DNA of 64,000 nucleotides, taken from NCBI RefSeq assembly GCF_004114425.1, contig NZ_RDQF01000003.1, positions 1-64,000 on the forward strand. The letters are read 5' to 3'. The DNA comes from Bradyrhizobium vignae. Its GTDB lineage: Bacteria > Pseudomonadota > Alphaproteobacteria > Rhizobiales > Xanthobacteraceae. The position numbers and the translations under genes were made by a program. Each line of letters opens with the position of its first letter. Positions within the stretch are counted from its first letter, which is position 1. Below are positions 10,098-19,303 of this stretch, piece after piece. The notes under the pieces are model-generated. The model was not told where the DNA came from. It saw only the letters and a program-made list of their open reading frames with translations, and did no database searches.

Positions 10098-11663
10098 TCA
10101 TCTCCTCTGCATTTCCGGCGACATCAAGAGCAGCGCCAGCGCCTGCTGCCGCGACTCCGCACGCTCGATGGTGCGGCGCGTTTCGGTCGAGGCCGCGTCC
10201 GCCGCTGCGAACTCCAGCAGGTCGAGCGGATCGATGTTGTTGCCGAGCCGCGCGCCGATCCGCGCGGCGATGTCGAGCCTGAGCTTCATGCCTTCGGGCG
10301 CAGCCCAGGCGGCGCTGGTATCGGGGAAACCGTTGGGTCCTGCCGGCGACCACAGCGGCTGGCCGAGCAGGTTGAGACCGTTGAGATACACCCCGGGATC
10401 CTCGGGCACGCGCGCCAGCAGCCGGCCGCTCGCGACCAGGAAATCGTAAGGGCTGCGCATCTTGGTCAGCGGCGCTTTCCAGGCCTCATCGGAATCGACC
10501 AGCGCCGTCGCGAGCGCCTTGAGATCGCCGTCGGTCTTGACGAAGACATCGCGCAGCCGCGCGACGAGCACCGGCGGCGGATCGTCGGCGACGAAGTGCC
10601 GAGCGAATTTGGTGGCGATGAAGTTCGCGGTCGACGGATGTCGCGCGAGGTCGGCGAGCGCGGCTTCGCCCTGTGCGAGCCCGGCGGCGTCGTAGGTCTT
10701 GCCGAGCAGGACTTGCGGCCCGGGCTGATGCGCGTTGACGTTGAAGACGAAGGAGCCGGGTGCCCCCAACTGCCCCTGCCGTCCGGCAAAGGTCCAGCCG
10801 GTGATGATGCGCGCGAGCGAGGTGACGTCGCCCTGCGTGTAGCCGCCGCCGACGCCGAGCGTATGCAGCTCCATGATCTCGCGCGCGAGATTTTCATTCA
10901 GCCCGCGCTTGCGGTTTTGGCCCGCGCGCGAGTCCGGTCCGAGCGATTGCTGGTTGTCGAGGAAGAACAGCATGGCCGGATGCTGCTCGACCGCCCTCAG
11001 CATGTCGGCGAAGCGCCCGAGCACATGCGGCCTGATCGCCTCGCGCTCGAAGGAACCGGCCCAGATCCGCGCCAGCTCGCCCTTGCCGGCGGAGATGCAG
11101 AAATGGTTGGACCAGAACACGACGAGACGCTCGGTGAAGCCGCAATCGACGAGCGTCGCGCGCTGCAGGCGTGCCAGCGCCTCGGCGCGAAAGATCTTTT
11201 GAATCACGTTGAGCGGCTGCGGTGCCGGCTTTGCCGCAGGCGGCGTGGCCGCGTTGGGCTGCATGGTCTCGGACTTGGCGGTGTTCTCGGTCGGCTTCGC
11301 CTCCGCCATCTGCCCGGTGATCTCCGCCGCAGCGTTCAGCGAGAGATTGCGGCGCAGCCCCGGCGTCTGATCGGCAGGCGCTTGTGCCGGCGTTTCGGCG
11401 GGCCCCCCGGCTTTGGCAGTTTCCTTGGCGGCCTCGCGCGCCTGTTTGACCTGGTCCTGATAGGCGAACACGGCCTGACCGAGTTGCGGCGTCGATTGCA
11501 GTCCGGGCGCTTCCAGCAGCACGCCATTGGGACGCGCAAGCTCGGCCTTCACGAAGCCGCGCGGGTCGGATGCTGCGTTGATGAGATCGCCCGATGCGCC
11601 GCCGCGGGCGCCGAAGCCGAAGCGGTTGAGTGCGATGAGGGCGGCTTGCGAATCGCGAGCCAT
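10098..11663 (-). CDS. DUF1800 family protein
   Basis: 521 residues. Family signs in order: N-terminal AALIALNRFGFGARGG; a low-complexity Ala/Pro linker around residues 75-150; FWSNHFCIS; MELHTLGVGGGYTQGDV; LARIITGWTFAG; and FIATKFARHFVADDPP. The leader is not an obvious Sec signal, although its partner has a Tat signal. DUF1800 and DUF1501 genes are almost always adjacent in bacteria; their joint activity is uncharacterised. The ATG at 11663 has AAGGA eight bases upstream. Its TGA overlaps the start cluster of the DUF1501 gene. Confidence 0.87.
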   Translation of the reverse strand: MARDSQAALIALNRFGFGARGGASGDLINAASDPRGFVKAELARPNGVLLEAPGLQSTPQLGQAVFAYQDQVKQAREAAKETAKAGGPAETPAQAPADQTPGLRRNLSLNAAAEITGQMAEAKPTENTAKSETMQPNAATPPAAKPAPQPLNVIQKIFRAEALARLQRATLVDCGFTERLVVFWSNHFCISAGKGELARIWAGSFEREAIRPHVLGRFADMLRAVEQHPAMLFFLDNQQSLGPDSRAGQNRKRGLNENLAREIMELHTLGVGGGYTQGDVTSLARIITGWTFAGRQGQLGAPGSFVFNVNAHQPGPQVLLGKTYDAAGLAQGEAALADLARHPSTANFIATKFARHFVADDPPPVLVARLRDVFVKTDGDLKALATALVDSDEAWKAPLTKMRSPYDFLVASGRLLARVPEDPGVYLNGLNLLGQPLWSPAGPNGFPDTSAAWAAPEGMKLRLDIAARIGARLGNNIDPLDLLEFAAADAASTETRRTIERAESRQQALALLLMSPEMQRR

Positions 11664-11715
11664 CGATCTGTCCTTCGCGCGTTGGGAGCCGCTTTCCTGA
11701 TACGTTCGCGGCGCC

Positions 11716-11818
11716 TGAAGCGCGATGGGATCAGGATGAATCACCATCGCGCTCCAGGTTATTGTTCGAGCATGATCCTTTCGGAAAACCGCTCCACACT
11801 TTTCCGGATCATGCTCTA
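11716..11818. repeat. Dispersed repeat, family C (GCATGATC...GGATCATGC)
   Basis: Left part: AAGCGCGATGGGATC and ATGAATCACCATCGCGCT. Right part: GAGCATGATCC, then CGGAAAACCGCT, then TTTTCCGGATCATGCTC. The copy at 46860-46962 has the same two-part architecture. It lies in the gap between the DUF1800 and CWC genes. Confidence 0.8.
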
Positions 11819-11879
11819 ATATACCGGAGCGACAGATGAACCCGACATGAAAAATGACGGCGAAGCTTCGACGTAAATC

Positions 11880-12092
11880 ATGACAAATCCGAAAGAACCC
11901 GCATTGCAGGAACCACGGCGCCTCGCCTGCTCCCGCTGCGGCAGCGAGTTCGGCTGCGATCTCTCGGGCAACTGCTGGTGCGCGGAGGAAACCGCGCGAC
12001 TGCCGATGCCGGTCGAGGGCGAGGACTGCCTGTGCCGGGAGTGTCTGCGCAGGGCGGCGGAGGCGCCTAGCCCGGACGGAGCGCAAGCGTAA
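11880..12092 (+). CDS. Cysteine-rich CWC family protein
   Basis: 70 residues with eight cysteines: CSRC at 17-20, GC at 26, the name-giving CWC at 32-34 and CLCREC near 52-57. Such spacing strongly implies binding of two zinc ions. The family is widespread in Proteobacteria and uncharacterised. The ATG at 11880 has weak upstream purines. It is transcribed divergently from DUF1800, with the family C repeat and a few tens of bases between. Confidence 0.85.
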   Translation: MTNPKEPALQEPRRLACSRCGSEFGCDLSGNCWCAEETARLPMPVEGEDCLCRECLRRAAEAPSPDGAQA

Positions 12093-12140
12093 TCCGGAAA
12101 CGTTCTGCAGGCACAATCCCCGGATTTCGCTGCCATCCGG

Positions 12141-12848
12141 CTACGAAACCTGCACCTGATGTCCGGGCGATTTGCGCGCCATGCCATCGAACGCATCCAG
12201 CAGCTTTTCACGCCAGGCGTAGACTGGATCATCCGCCTCCAGCAGCTTGAACGGGCTGACCACGCGTGCCCATTGGAATCCGCCGAACACGATGTAGTCG
12301 GCATAGTTCGGCGCGTTGCCGCCGATGAAGGGCTGCGTCTTGAATGTCTGCCGCATCACCTCCAGAGATTTGCGGAACGCGACCACGCCGGCATCGCGGC
12401 TCGCCATGATCTCCTCGAGGGTCTTGCCGCCGAAGCGCGCCTCGCGCGACTTGCGGAAATAGGCGGCGTCGACGTCGGCAAGGTTCGCCGGGATGTCGGC
12501 GATAATCAGCGGAAAGATGCCGCCGACGATGGCGATGTCGCCCCATGCGTTGATCATGCGCGCCATCGCGCGGCCGCCCTCGCCGCCGAACAGCGACGGG
12601 CGATCCGGGAAATTGTCTTCGAGATAGGTCGCGATGGTCCAGGAATCGACCACTGGCTTGTCGTCGTGCAACAGCACCGGGACCTTCTCGGAGCCGTGCG
12701 GGGCAAGCGCGCTCTTCTCGGTGAAGCGCCAGGGCAGTGATTCCGCCGATAGACCCTTGTGCGCCAGCGCCATCCGCGTGCGCCAGCAATACGGGCTGAA
12801 CGGGCGCGCGGGGTCGGTGCCGACGAGTTCGAACAATTTGAGCGACAT
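12141..12848 (-). CDS. Glutathione S-transferase family protein
   Basis: 235 residues. The N-terminal domain reads LFELVGTDPARPFSPYCWRT, with Ser and Cys positions near the glutathione thiol site, then SEKVPVLLHDDKPVVDSWTI, in which VDSWTIATYLE is the gamma-glutamyl contact. The C-terminal domain is all-helical with GGNAPNYADYIVFGGF. It resembles the beta-etherase or stringent-starvation-like GSTs of alphaproteobacteria more than classical detoxifying ones; that is inference. The ATG at 12848 is preferred to an in-frame ATG at 12875 because the fold begins there. It is convergent with the CWC gene. Confidence 0.82.
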   Translation of the reverse strand: MSLKLFELVGTDPARPFSPYCWRTRMALAHKGLSAESLPWRFTEKSALAPHGSEKVPVLLHDDKPVVDSWTIATYLEDNFPDRPSLFGGEGGRAMARMINAWGDIAIVGGIFPLIIADIPANLADVDAAYFRKSREARFGGKTLEEIMASRDAGVVAFRKSLEVMRQTFKTQPFIGGNAPNYADYIVFGGFQWARVVSPFKLLEADDPVYAWREKLLDAFDGMARKSPGHQVQVS

Positions 12849-12870
12849 GCAAGGTGTCTCCACACGCTCC

Positions 12871-12953
12871 GTCATTGCGAGGAGCTGTTGCGACGAAGAC
12901 TGCCGCCGCGAAAGACATTCTGGATTGCTTCGCTTGCGCTCGCAATGACGATG
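12871..12953. repeat. Palindromic repeat, family B, intact copy
   Basis: CCGTCATTGCGAGGAG opens the element and GCGCTCGCAATGACG closes it, 75-80 bases apart, with GACATTCTGGATTGCTTCGC inside. Confidence 0.75.
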
Positions 12954-12985
12954 TGGTGAGAGATGTCCACGCCAAATTCTGTTGT

Positions 12986-13088
12986 CATGCCCCGGCTTCT
13001 CCGGGGCATCCAGTACGCCGCGGCAGTCGTGAGATGCACTGCCGCCGGTGTCTACCGGATCATCCGCCTTCGCGGATGATGACAGCGA
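12986..13088. repeat. Palindromic repeat, family G
   Basis: CATGCCCCGGCTTCTCCGGG followed by CATCCAGTACGCCGCGG, then ACCGGATCATCCGCCTTCGC with GGATGATGACAG at the end. Two nested hairpins, related to 22430-22547. Confidence 0.65.
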
Positions 13089-13109
13089 GACATCGAGAAA
13101 GCGAGCGCT

Positions 13110-13340
13110 TCACCGCCCGTTGGTGCGCAGCAGTTTCTCGCCGTCCTTGGTGACCGCGATGACCAGCCCGAGGCCGGCAACCGTCTCGCGGGCGACGTAG
13201 CCGCGGTCGGCGGCGTCCTCCCAGATCGTGAGGCGCGGGCAAGAGGTCTTCCAGGTCGCGATCACCTCGGCATAGGCGCGCGGCTCGCGCGCCACCCATT
13301 CGACGAAGTCCAGCACCAGCGGATCGACGGTCTCGCTCAT
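13110..13340 (-). CDS. Small unknown protein, partner of TauE
   Basis: 76 residues, MSETVDPLVLDFVEWVAREP through to a C-terminal GEKLLRTNGR. The shape (short acidic helix, then REPRAYAEVIATWKTSCPRL and a beta-rich end) resembles a winged-helix-like rhizobial protein family without assigned function. The ATG overlaps the stop of the TauE gene by four bases (ATGA), which implies coupled translation and a shared job. It has no membrane segment or signal peptide. Confidence 0.7.
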   Translation of the reverse strand: MSETVDPLVLDFVEWVAREPRAYAEVIATWKTSCPRLTIWEDAADRGYVARETVAGLGLVIAVTKDGEKLLRTNGR

Positions 13341-14116
13341 TGCAAACCTCCCCTGTCGAAGGCGGCCAGCACCGGCGCACGAAGCAACAGCCAGCCGCCA
13401 TGGGCGATGTAGTAGCAGGCGATGGTGGTGATCAGCTTGTTGGACCAGGCGATGAATTGCTGGTCGGTCATGGCTTCGAGGATGCGCCGTGCCAGCGTGG
13501 TGCCGAGCATCGAGGCGAGAATCGCGACCCCGGCGAGCACGGGATCGAGGCTCGCGGCCTGATCGATGATGCCGCCGAAATAGACCAGCTTGGTGAAATG
13601 GCTGACGAGCTGGCACATCGCCTTGGTCGCGACCTTCTCGCGCCGGCCGAAATCGCCGCCGAGGAAGAAGGTGTCGAGCAGCGGGCCGGAGACGCCGGTC
13701 ATCAACATCAAGCCCATGCAGATCGTGCCATAGACCGTGCCCTGCCAGAGACGGTCGGGATCCGGCTTGATGTTCGCGGGAAGCAGCCGCGCCATGAACG
13801 GCGTGGCGCCGAGCATCAGCAGCGCGGTCGGCTTGTCCGGCACGTAGCGGGTGAGCGACCAAGCCGTGAGCGCGACCGCGGCGCCGACCATATAGTTCGC
13901 GACCGGCCGCCAGCGGATATGCGCCCGCCACAGGAACGCGCGCCAGCCGTTCGAGGCCATCTGCGTGATCGCGTGCAGTACCATCGCTGTCGGCAGCGGC
14001 ATCAAGGCCAAGAGCACGCCGATCAGGATCAGCCCGCCCGCCATGCCGAACAGCCCCGACAGGAACGCGGTGGCGACCATCAGCAATCCGAGGGCAGCGA
14101 TCATGATGGGCGCCAC
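13337..14116 (-). CDS. TauE/SafE family membrane transporter
   Basis: 259 residues with about seven or eight hydrophobic segments; the opening IAALGLLMVATAFLSGLFG with the GMAGGLILIG repeat motif is typical of the TauE/SafE (sulfite or organosulfur exporter) family. A second, inverted-like copy of the motif lies around FGGIIDQAASLDPVLAGVAI. It should export a small anion; the substrate is unknown. A GTG start at 14116 was chosen because AGGAG lies nine bases upstream; an in-frame ATG at 14104 is possible. Its stop overlaps the next gene. It is divergent from the LysR gene, its candidate regulator. Confidence 0.85.
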   Translation of the reverse strand: MAPIMIAALGLLMVATAFLSGLFGMAGGLILIGVLLALMPLPTAMVLHAITQMASNGWRAFLWRAHIRWRPVANYMVGAAVALTAWSLTRYVPDKPTALLMLGATPFMARLLPANIKPDPDRLWQGTVYGTICMGLMLMTGVSGPLLDTFFLGGDFGRREKVATKAMCQLVSHFTKLVYFGGIIDQAASLDPVLAGVAILASMLGTTLARRILEAMTDQQFIAWSNKLITTIACYYIAHGGWLLLRAPVLAAFDRGGLQ

Positions 14117-14269
14117 GAAGGGTATCTCCTGCCGGTGGGTTGGGGACGCAAGTTGCCAATTCCCCCTTGCCCCGCTTGGGGGAAGGCGAAGGAGAACGTG
14201 CCTCGCTTGCTCCTCTCGCGCAAACTGAGTTATCTTGGCCTGGCATCAGCTTTCCTGAGGGCGGATCAT

Positions 14270-15184
14270 TTGCGGCGGCTGCTGTTTCTCAACGGCATCA
14301 AGGCGTTCGAGGCGGCGGCGCGGACCGGCAGCTTTGCTGCGGCCGGGCTGGAGCTGAGCGTGTCGGCGGCCGCCGTCAGCCGCATGGTGCATCTGCTCGA
14401 AGAGCGACTAGGCGTCGCGCTGTTCGAGCGCAAGGCCAACCGCCTGGTGCTGACGCAGGCCGGCCGCGCCTATCAGGGCGGACTGACCCCGATCTTCGAT
14501 GCGCTGGCAAGCCTCACCGCGCAGGTGACGGCGCCTGCCAGCGTGCGCGTGCTCACCATCGGCGTCGGCCACACCTTCGCGATGCGCTGGCTGATCCCGC
14601 GCCTGTCGGAGTTCCGCAGCGAGGAGCCCGACATCGAGGTGCGCTTCACCACCGGCGGCGCCGCGGTGCCGTTCGGCGAGGACTGGAGCTGCGGCATCAA
14701 GCTCGGCACCGGCGACTGGCCCGGTCTCGTCGCGGAGCCGCTGTTCGCCGGCGATCTCACCCCCGTCTGCGTGCCCCGCCTCGCGGGCGGCCTGAAGCGT
14801 CCGGCCGATTTGAAGGGACCGAGCCTGATCCGCGTCGCGCACTCAGCCGAGGACTGGCCGATCTGGCTGAAGGCCGCAGGCGCTGCGCGGATCAATGCGC
14901 GCGGGCCCGAGTTCCAGTTCTACGGCCAGGCGTTGCAGGCCGCCGCCGACGGGCTCGGCATCGCCATGGGCATCCGCCCCTATATCGACGACGACCTCGC
15001 CGCCGGCCGGCTGGTGGCGCCGTTCGACCTCTCCGTCCCTAAGGGCATGCGCTGGTACCTGCTCTATCGCAGCTTTCAGACCGAGCAGCGCGACTTTGCC
15101 GCGTTCCGCCGCTGGATCATGCGAGCGGCGTCGGAACCCGCCGCCCGCCCGCGGCGGATTGGCCGCGCCGCGGCGCGGAGTTGA
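14270..15184 (+). CDS. LysR family transcriptional regulator (GcvA-like)
   Basis: 304 residues if the TTG at 14270 is the start. The HTH spans about residues 5-65 (LNGIKAFEAAARTGSFAAAG and the recognition helix AAAVSRMVHLLEERLG), followed by the substrate-binding domain (VRVLTIGVGHTFAMRWLIPR). GAGG lies upstream of the TTG, and the protein then begins at the standard LysR position. An alternative GTG at 14198 with AAGGAG would add 24 residues. LysR regulators usually control the divergent neighbour, here the TauE exporter, and sense a ligand related to it. The C-terminus is unusually basic (ARPRRIGRAAARS). Confidence 0.85.
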   Translation: MRRLLFLNGIKAFEAAARTGSFAAAGLELSVSAAAVSRMVHLLEERLGVALFERKANRLVLTQAGRAYQGGLTPIFDALASLTAQVTAPASVRVLTIGVGHTFAMRWLIPRLSEFRSEEPDIEVRFTTGGAAVPFGEDWSCGIKLGTGDWPGLVAEPLFAGDLTPVCVPRLAGGLKRPADLKGPSLIRVAHSAEDWPIWLKAAGAARINARGPEFQFYGQALQAAADGLGIAMGIRPYIDDDLAAGRLVAPFDLSVPKGMRWYLLYRSFQTEQRDFAAFRRWIMRAASEPAARPRRIGRAAARS

Positions 15185-15289
15185 GGCCCCCCCGGGCAAA
15201 AAAGCCGACTGCTTGTGAACGGCTTCACATTCTGAAATCCGCAAACATGGTCCCCTGATCCTCCGAAAAGAAACGTGGGACCTACACTC

Positions 15290-15514
15290 ATGACGACCCT
15301 TTACGACGGCTTTGACATCGAATCCTTCGAAGCTGGCAAGGGGCTGTGGCACGCGCGGATCCGGCGTGCCGATTTCAGCCCGGTGGCCATCGACGGCGTG
15401 CTGTTTCCTGCCATGGAAGTCGGCTTCGCCTGGCCCGATCGCGATGCCGCGATTGCCGATGCCAAGCACCACATCGATCGCTTCCGCCGGCGGGCCGACG
15501 GCGACGACGAATAG
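15290..15514 (+). CDS. Small acidic unknown protein
   Basis: 74 residues, MTTLYDGFDIESFEAGKGLW onward. The pattern of paired beta-strands (GLWHARIRRADFSPVAIDGV) and a C-terminal helix (AAIADAKHHIDRFRRRADG) suggests a compact soluble fold. No family recognised. The ATG at 15290 follows a GGGA about eight bases upstream. It is followed 54 bases later by the zinc-ribbon protein and then uvrB, all on the plus strand. Confidence 0.65.
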   Translation: MTTLYDGFDIESFEAGKGLWHARIRRADFSPVAIDGVLFPAMEVGFAWPDRDAAIADAKHHIDRFRRRADGDDE

Positions 15515-15568
15515 ACGACGGGTCCGCGGGCGGACCAGAGACGGGGCGGCGCAAGGGGAAAACCGGTC

Positions 15569-15796
15569 ATGTCCATCATCGAAATCAACGCGGCGCGGCC
15601 GCGGATCTACGCCCGCGCGGTGCTGTCCAACTGCCCGGAATGCGACGGCGATCTCGCGGTGCTCCGCGTGATCGGCGGTCGTGCCGGATGCGAGTACTGG
15701 ACCATGCGCTGCACGGATTGCGGCGGCATTCATCTCGACATCCTCGAGCCTCACATCACGGCCGGGGATGACAATGAGCCGCCGCCGGCGGCATGA
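15569..15796 (+). CDS. Small zinc-ribbon protein
   Basis: 75 residues. Two CxxC knuckles, CPECDGD (near 22) and CTDCGG (near 48), are spaced as in a rubredoxin or zinc-ribbon fold binding one Zn. Another cysteine sits between (RAGCEYW). The C-terminus is Pro/Ala-rich and acidic. AGGGG precedes the ATG at good distance. It sits 93 bases upstream of uvrB. Function unknown; a small zinc-binding adaptor is a reasonable guess only. Confidence 0.7.
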   Translation: MSIIEINAARPRIYARAVLSNCPECDGDLAVLRVIGGRAGCEYWTMRCTDCGGIHLDILEPHITAGDDNEPPPAA

Positions 15797-15880
15797 ACCG
15801 CAAGGCTGCTGCCAACCTGCTGTCAGCAGCCTGCATGGCAGCGGGCATTCGCCCTTTATCGCGGTGCGGACTCGTCCCAT

Positions 15881-15893
15881 ATTCGCCCCATGG
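15881..15893 (+). promoter_or_regulatory. uvrB start element, possibly a leaderless promoter
   Basis: ATTCGCCCCATGG overlaps the uvrB start and is identical to the context of the uvrC start at 47896-47908. CATATT, six bases before the ATG, could be a -10 box placing the transcript start at the A of ATG. No ribosome site is present. Confidence 0.4.
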
Positions 15894-18823
15894 CGAAGAA
15901 ACCTGCATCCTCCGAAAAATCCGGCAAGTCCCCCAAATCCAGAGCACATCGGCCTGACGTGCAGCCGATCGGGCCGGCGCTGGCCGAGCTGCTCAATCCC
16001 GCGATCAATCGCGGCGATGCCGGGCTTGGCTCGGGCACCGGCCTGCAGCCGCCGCCGGACAATTCGCGTGACCGCCGCGCCGGGGGCGAGGCTGCGGCGC
16101 ATCGCGCGCGCGCATCGACGCCGAAGCAGTTTCCGCAGGATATGGCGCGGCCAACATCCCTCCCCCACACGGGGGGAGGGAGCGGTGGTTTCGAGGAGGC
16201 GCCGCAGGCCAATTACGGCACGGCGGCCACGATCCCGACGCTCGATCCGGAACTGGCGCGTCAGCTCGGCCTGCCGACGGAAGAGGACGATGCCGAGGCG
16301 CTGGCGCGTCCGCCGCGCAGCAAGATGGAAGCGCTCGGCGTCAAGGCGACCGCGGATGCGCTGGAGTCGCTGATCCGCGAGGGCCGGCCTGAGTTCCGCA
16401 AAGACGACGGCTCCATGAAGGTGTGGACGCCGCACCGGCCGCCACGCCCGGAAAAATCCGAAGGCGGCGTGCGCTTCGAGATCAAATCGTCCTACGAGCC
16501 CAAGGGCGACCAGCCGACCGCGATCGCCGAGCTGGTCGAGGGCATCCAGCGCAACGACCGCAGCCAGGTGCTGCTCGGCGTCACCGGCTCGGGCAAGACC
16601 TACACCATGGCAAAGGTGATCGAGGCGACGCAGCGCCCGGCCCTGATCCTGGCGCCGAACAAGACGCTGGCGGCCCAGCTCTATGGCGAGTTCAAGAACT
16701 TTTTCCCGGACAACGCGGTCGAGTATTTCGTCTCATATTACGACTATTACCAGCCGGAAGCGTATGTCCCGCGCACGGACACGTACATCGAGAAGGATTC
16801 GTCCATCAACGAGCAGATCGACCGCATGCGGCACTCGGCGACGCGCGCGCTGCTCGAGCGCGACGACGTCATCATCGTGGCGTCGGTGTCCTGCATCTAC
16901 GGTATCGGCTCGGTCGAGACCTACACCGCCATGACCTTTGCGCTGAAGAAAGGTGAACGTATCGACCAGCGCCAGCTCATCGCCGACCTCGTCGCGCTCC
17001 AGTACAAACGCACCCAGGCCGATTTCACCCGCGGCACCTTTCGCGTGCGCGGCGATGTGATCGATATTTTCCCGGCGCACTATGAAGACCGCGCCTGGCG
17101 CGTGAACCTGTTCGGCGACACCATCGAGGCCATCGAGGAGTTCGATCCGCTCACCGGCCACAAGCAGGACGAGCTCGAATTCATCAAGATGTACGCCAAT
17201 TCGCACTATGTGACGCCGCGCCCGACGCTGGTGCAGGCGATCAAGTCGATCAAGTTCGAATTGAAGCAGCGGCTCGATCAGCTGAATAATCAGGGTCGCC
17301 TGCTGGAAGCGCAGCGTCTGGAGCAACGCACCACCTTCGACCTCGAGATGATGGAGGCGACTGGAAGCTGCGCCGGCATCGAGAACTATTCGCGCTATCT
17401 TACCGGACGCCGGCCCGGCGAGCCGCCACCGACGCTGTTCGAATATGTCCCCGACAACGCGCTGATCTTCGCCGACGAAAGCCACGTCACCATCCCGCAG
17501 ATCGGCGCCATGTTCCGCGGCGACTTCCGCCGCAAGGCGACGCTGGCCGAATACGGCTTCCGCCTGCCCTCCTGCATGGACAACCGCCCGCTGCGGTTCG
17601 AGGAATGGGACATGATGCGGCCGCAGACCATCGCGGTGTCGGCGACCCCGGGCAGCTGGGAGCTGAACGAGAGCGGCGGCGTGTTCGTCGAGCAGGTCAT
17701 TCGCCCCACAGGCCTGATCGATCCGCCCGTCGACATCCGCCCGGCGCGTACCCAGGTGGACGATCTCGTCGGCGAGGTCCGCGCCACCGCGCAGGCGGGC
17801 TACCGCTCGCTGATCACCGTGCTGACCAAGCGCATGGCTGAGGACCTCACCGAATATCTGCACGAGCAAGGCATTCGCGTCCGCTACATGCATTCCGACA
17901 TCGACACCATCGAGCGCATCGAGATCATCAGGGATCTGCGTCTCGGCGCGTTCGACGCGCTGGTCGGCATCAACCTCTTGCGCGAGGGCCTCGACATTCC
18001 CGAATGCGCGCTGGTCGCGATTCTGGATGCCGACAAGGAAGGCTTCTTGCGCAGCGAGACCTCGCTGATCCAGACCATCGGCCGCGCCGCACGCAACGTC
18101 GATGGCAAGGTCATCCTCTATGCCGACAGCATGACCGGCTCGATGGAGCGCGCCATCGCCGAGACCAACCGCCGCCGCGAGAAGCAGGTCGAGTACAACA
18201 AGGCCAACGGCATCACGCCGGAGAGCGTGAAGAAGCAGATCGGCGACATCCTCAACTCCGTCTACGAGCGCGACCACGTGCTGGTCGAGGTCGGCGGCCA
18301 CGACATGACCGACGACGTCATCTCGATCGGCCACAATTTCGAGGCCGTGCTCGCCGATCTCGAGACGAGGATGCGCGAGGCCGCCGCCGATCTGAACTTC
18401 GAGGAAGCCGCCCGGCTGCGCGACGAGGTCAAGCGCCTGCGCGCCACCGAGCTCGCCGTGGTCGACGACCCCACCGCCAAACAGCGCGCCGTGCAGAGCA
18501 GGGCCGGCGCCTATGCCGGCGCGAAGAAGTACGGCGACGCCGCCAACCTCCCCGTCAGCGCCATGAAGAACAAGAGCGCCGCAACCGCGCTGAAGGCCGG
18601 CGGCGGCAAGGGCTCCCGCGTGCACAAGCCGCATCTCGACGAAATGCACGGCCCGGAATCCCTGCCCTACCGCGCGAGCCCGAACCTGCCGTCAAAGCCG
18701 TTCGGAAGCACCAGCCGGATCATCCAGCCGACGGATTCGCGGCAGTCGGGCCCGGAGTTCGGGCCGGCGCCGAAATCGACGGGCGGGGCGCCGGGGCGGC
18801 GGGGTGGGTGGAAGAAGAGGTAA
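15890..18823 (+). CDS. uvrB: Excinuclease ABC subunit B (UvrB)
   Basis: 977 residues against about 670 in most bacteria. The extra length is an N-terminal extension of roughly 190 low-complexity residues and a basic C-terminal tail. The catalytic body begins near [20 protein letters not shown]; the Walker A GVTGSGKT is near residue 230, the damage-inserting beta-hairpin is [12 protein letters not shown], and the helicase motifs include DESH and [12 protein letters not shown]. The UVR domain that docks UvrC is near 820-860 ([19 protein letters not shown]). It loads damaged DNA from UvrA and recruits UvrC. The extension contains an in-frame palindrome (16158-16180). No LexA box was recognised upstream. 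Confidence 0.97.
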   Translation: MAKKPASSEKSGKSPKSRAHRPDVQPIGPALAELLNPAINRGDAGLGSGTGLQPPPDNSRDRRAGGEAAAHRARASTPKQFPQDMARPTSLPHTGGGSGGFEEAPQANYGTAATIPTLDPELARQLGLPTEEDDAEALARPPRSKMEALGVKATADALESLIREGRPEFRKDDGSMKVWTPHRPPRPEKSEGGVRFEIKSSYEPKGDQPTAIAELVEGIQRNDRSQVLLGVTGSGKTYTMAKVIEATQRPALILAPNKTLAAQLYGEFKNFFPDNAVEYFVSYYDYYQPEAYVPRTDTYIEKDSSINEQIDRMRHSATRALLERDDVIIVASVSCIYGIGSVETYTAMTFALKKGERIDQRQLIADLVALQYKRTQADFTRGTFRVRGDVIDIFPAHYEDRAWRVNLFGDTIEAIEEFDPLTGHKQDELEFIKMYANSHYVTPRPTLVQAIKSIKFELKQRLDQLNNQGRLLEAQRLEQRTTFDLEMMEATGSCAGIENYSRYLTGRRPGEPPPTLFEYVPDNALIFADESHVTIPQIGAMFRGDFRRKATLAEYGFRLPSCMDNRPLRFEEWDMMRPQTIAVSATPGSWELNESGGVFVEQVIRPTGLIDPPVDIRPARTQVDDLVGEVRATAQAGYRSLITVLTKRMAEDLTEYLHEQGIRVRYMHSDIDTIERIEIIRDLRLGAFDALVGINLLREGLDIPECALVAILDADKEGFLRSETSLIQTIGRAARNVDGKVILYADSMTGSMERAIAETNRRREKQVEYNKANGITPESVKKQIGDILNSVYERDHVLVEVGGHDMTDDVISIGHNFEAVLADLETRMREAAADLNFEEAARLRDEVKRLRATELAVVDDPTAKQRAVQSRAGAYAGAKKYGDAANLPVSAMKNKSAATALKAGGGKGSRVHKPHLDEMHGPESLPYRASPNLPSKPFGSTSRIIQPTDSRQSGPEFGPAPKSTGGAPGRRGGWKKR
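16158..16180. repeat. Palindrome inside the uvrB coding sequence
   Basis: Perfect nine-base arms CCCTCCCCC / GGGGGAGGG around a five-base loop, resembling the intergenic family A hairpins. It is translated within the UvrB N-terminal extension as [12 protein letters not shown] without breaking the frame. Confidence 0.7.
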
Positions 18824-18829
18824 GCGGCG

Positions 18830-18868
18830 GATTCCGGGCTCGCCGCTCCGCGGCGCCCCGGAATGACG
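18830..18868. repeat. Palindromic repeat, family H, short copy
   Basis: GGATTCCGGGCTCGCCGCTC then GCGGCGCCCCGGAATGACG, just after the uvrB stop. The arms TTCCGGG / CCCGGAA form a hairpin between convergent genes. Confidence 0.6.
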
Positions 18869-18886
18869 AGGAGAGATTTGTGCCCC

Positions 18887-19201
18887 TCACCCCACGCTCG
18901 CCGTCACCACCGCCATCACAGACTGCAGCAGCACAATCGTCACGAGCTGAAGCGAGGCGACCGGCTGGGTACGCCATGCCGTGATCTTGTCGGACAGCGA
19001 CAACTGCGCCTCGAAGAATTTCGGCTCGTAGACGGTCTTGAAGAGGGCGGGGAAGCTCGGCCCGAGCGTGACTGCAAGCATCGCGTGGACGAGCGAGGCG
19101 ATGGCGACGAAGATGGCGACGCCGGGGTCGCCGACGAGGTCGTGGTAGCCGCAGAGGGCGCGAATTCGTGCAGCCATCCCATATGTCAACCTGCTCGCCA
19201 T
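18887..19201 (-). CDS. Small two-helix membrane protein, unknown
   Basis: 104 residues. Hydrophobic segments lie at about 30-50 (VAIFVAIASLVHAMLAVTLG) and 82-102 (SLQLVTIVLLQSVMAVV), with a charged middle (YEPKFFEAQLSLSDKITAWR). No family recognised. Starts at 19201 and 19177 (MAARIRALCGYHDLVGDPG) are both possible and neither has a strong ribosome site. It is convergent with uvrB and divergent from the NTF2-like gene. Confidence 0.55.
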   Translation of the reverse strand: MASRLTYGMAARIRALCGYHDLVGDPGVAIFVAIASLVHAMLAVTLGPSFPALFKTVYEPKFFEAQLSLSDKITAWRTQPVASLQLVTIVLLQSVMAVVTASVG

Positions 19202-19303
19202 GAACCGGGCATTGCGCTCGCGCGTCAAAACGTCTGCAACACCCCTGATCTTGCGGCGCGCTAGCGTTGCGGAGCGCCACGGGGCCAAACGAGGACGGGC
19301 GTG

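Noticed and set aside
16733..18649. 638-codon minus-strand frame opposite uvrB
   Set aside because: Antisense shadow of a conserved gene. Similar frames opposite ileS (58737-60419) and uvrC (47824-49770) were rejected for the same reason.
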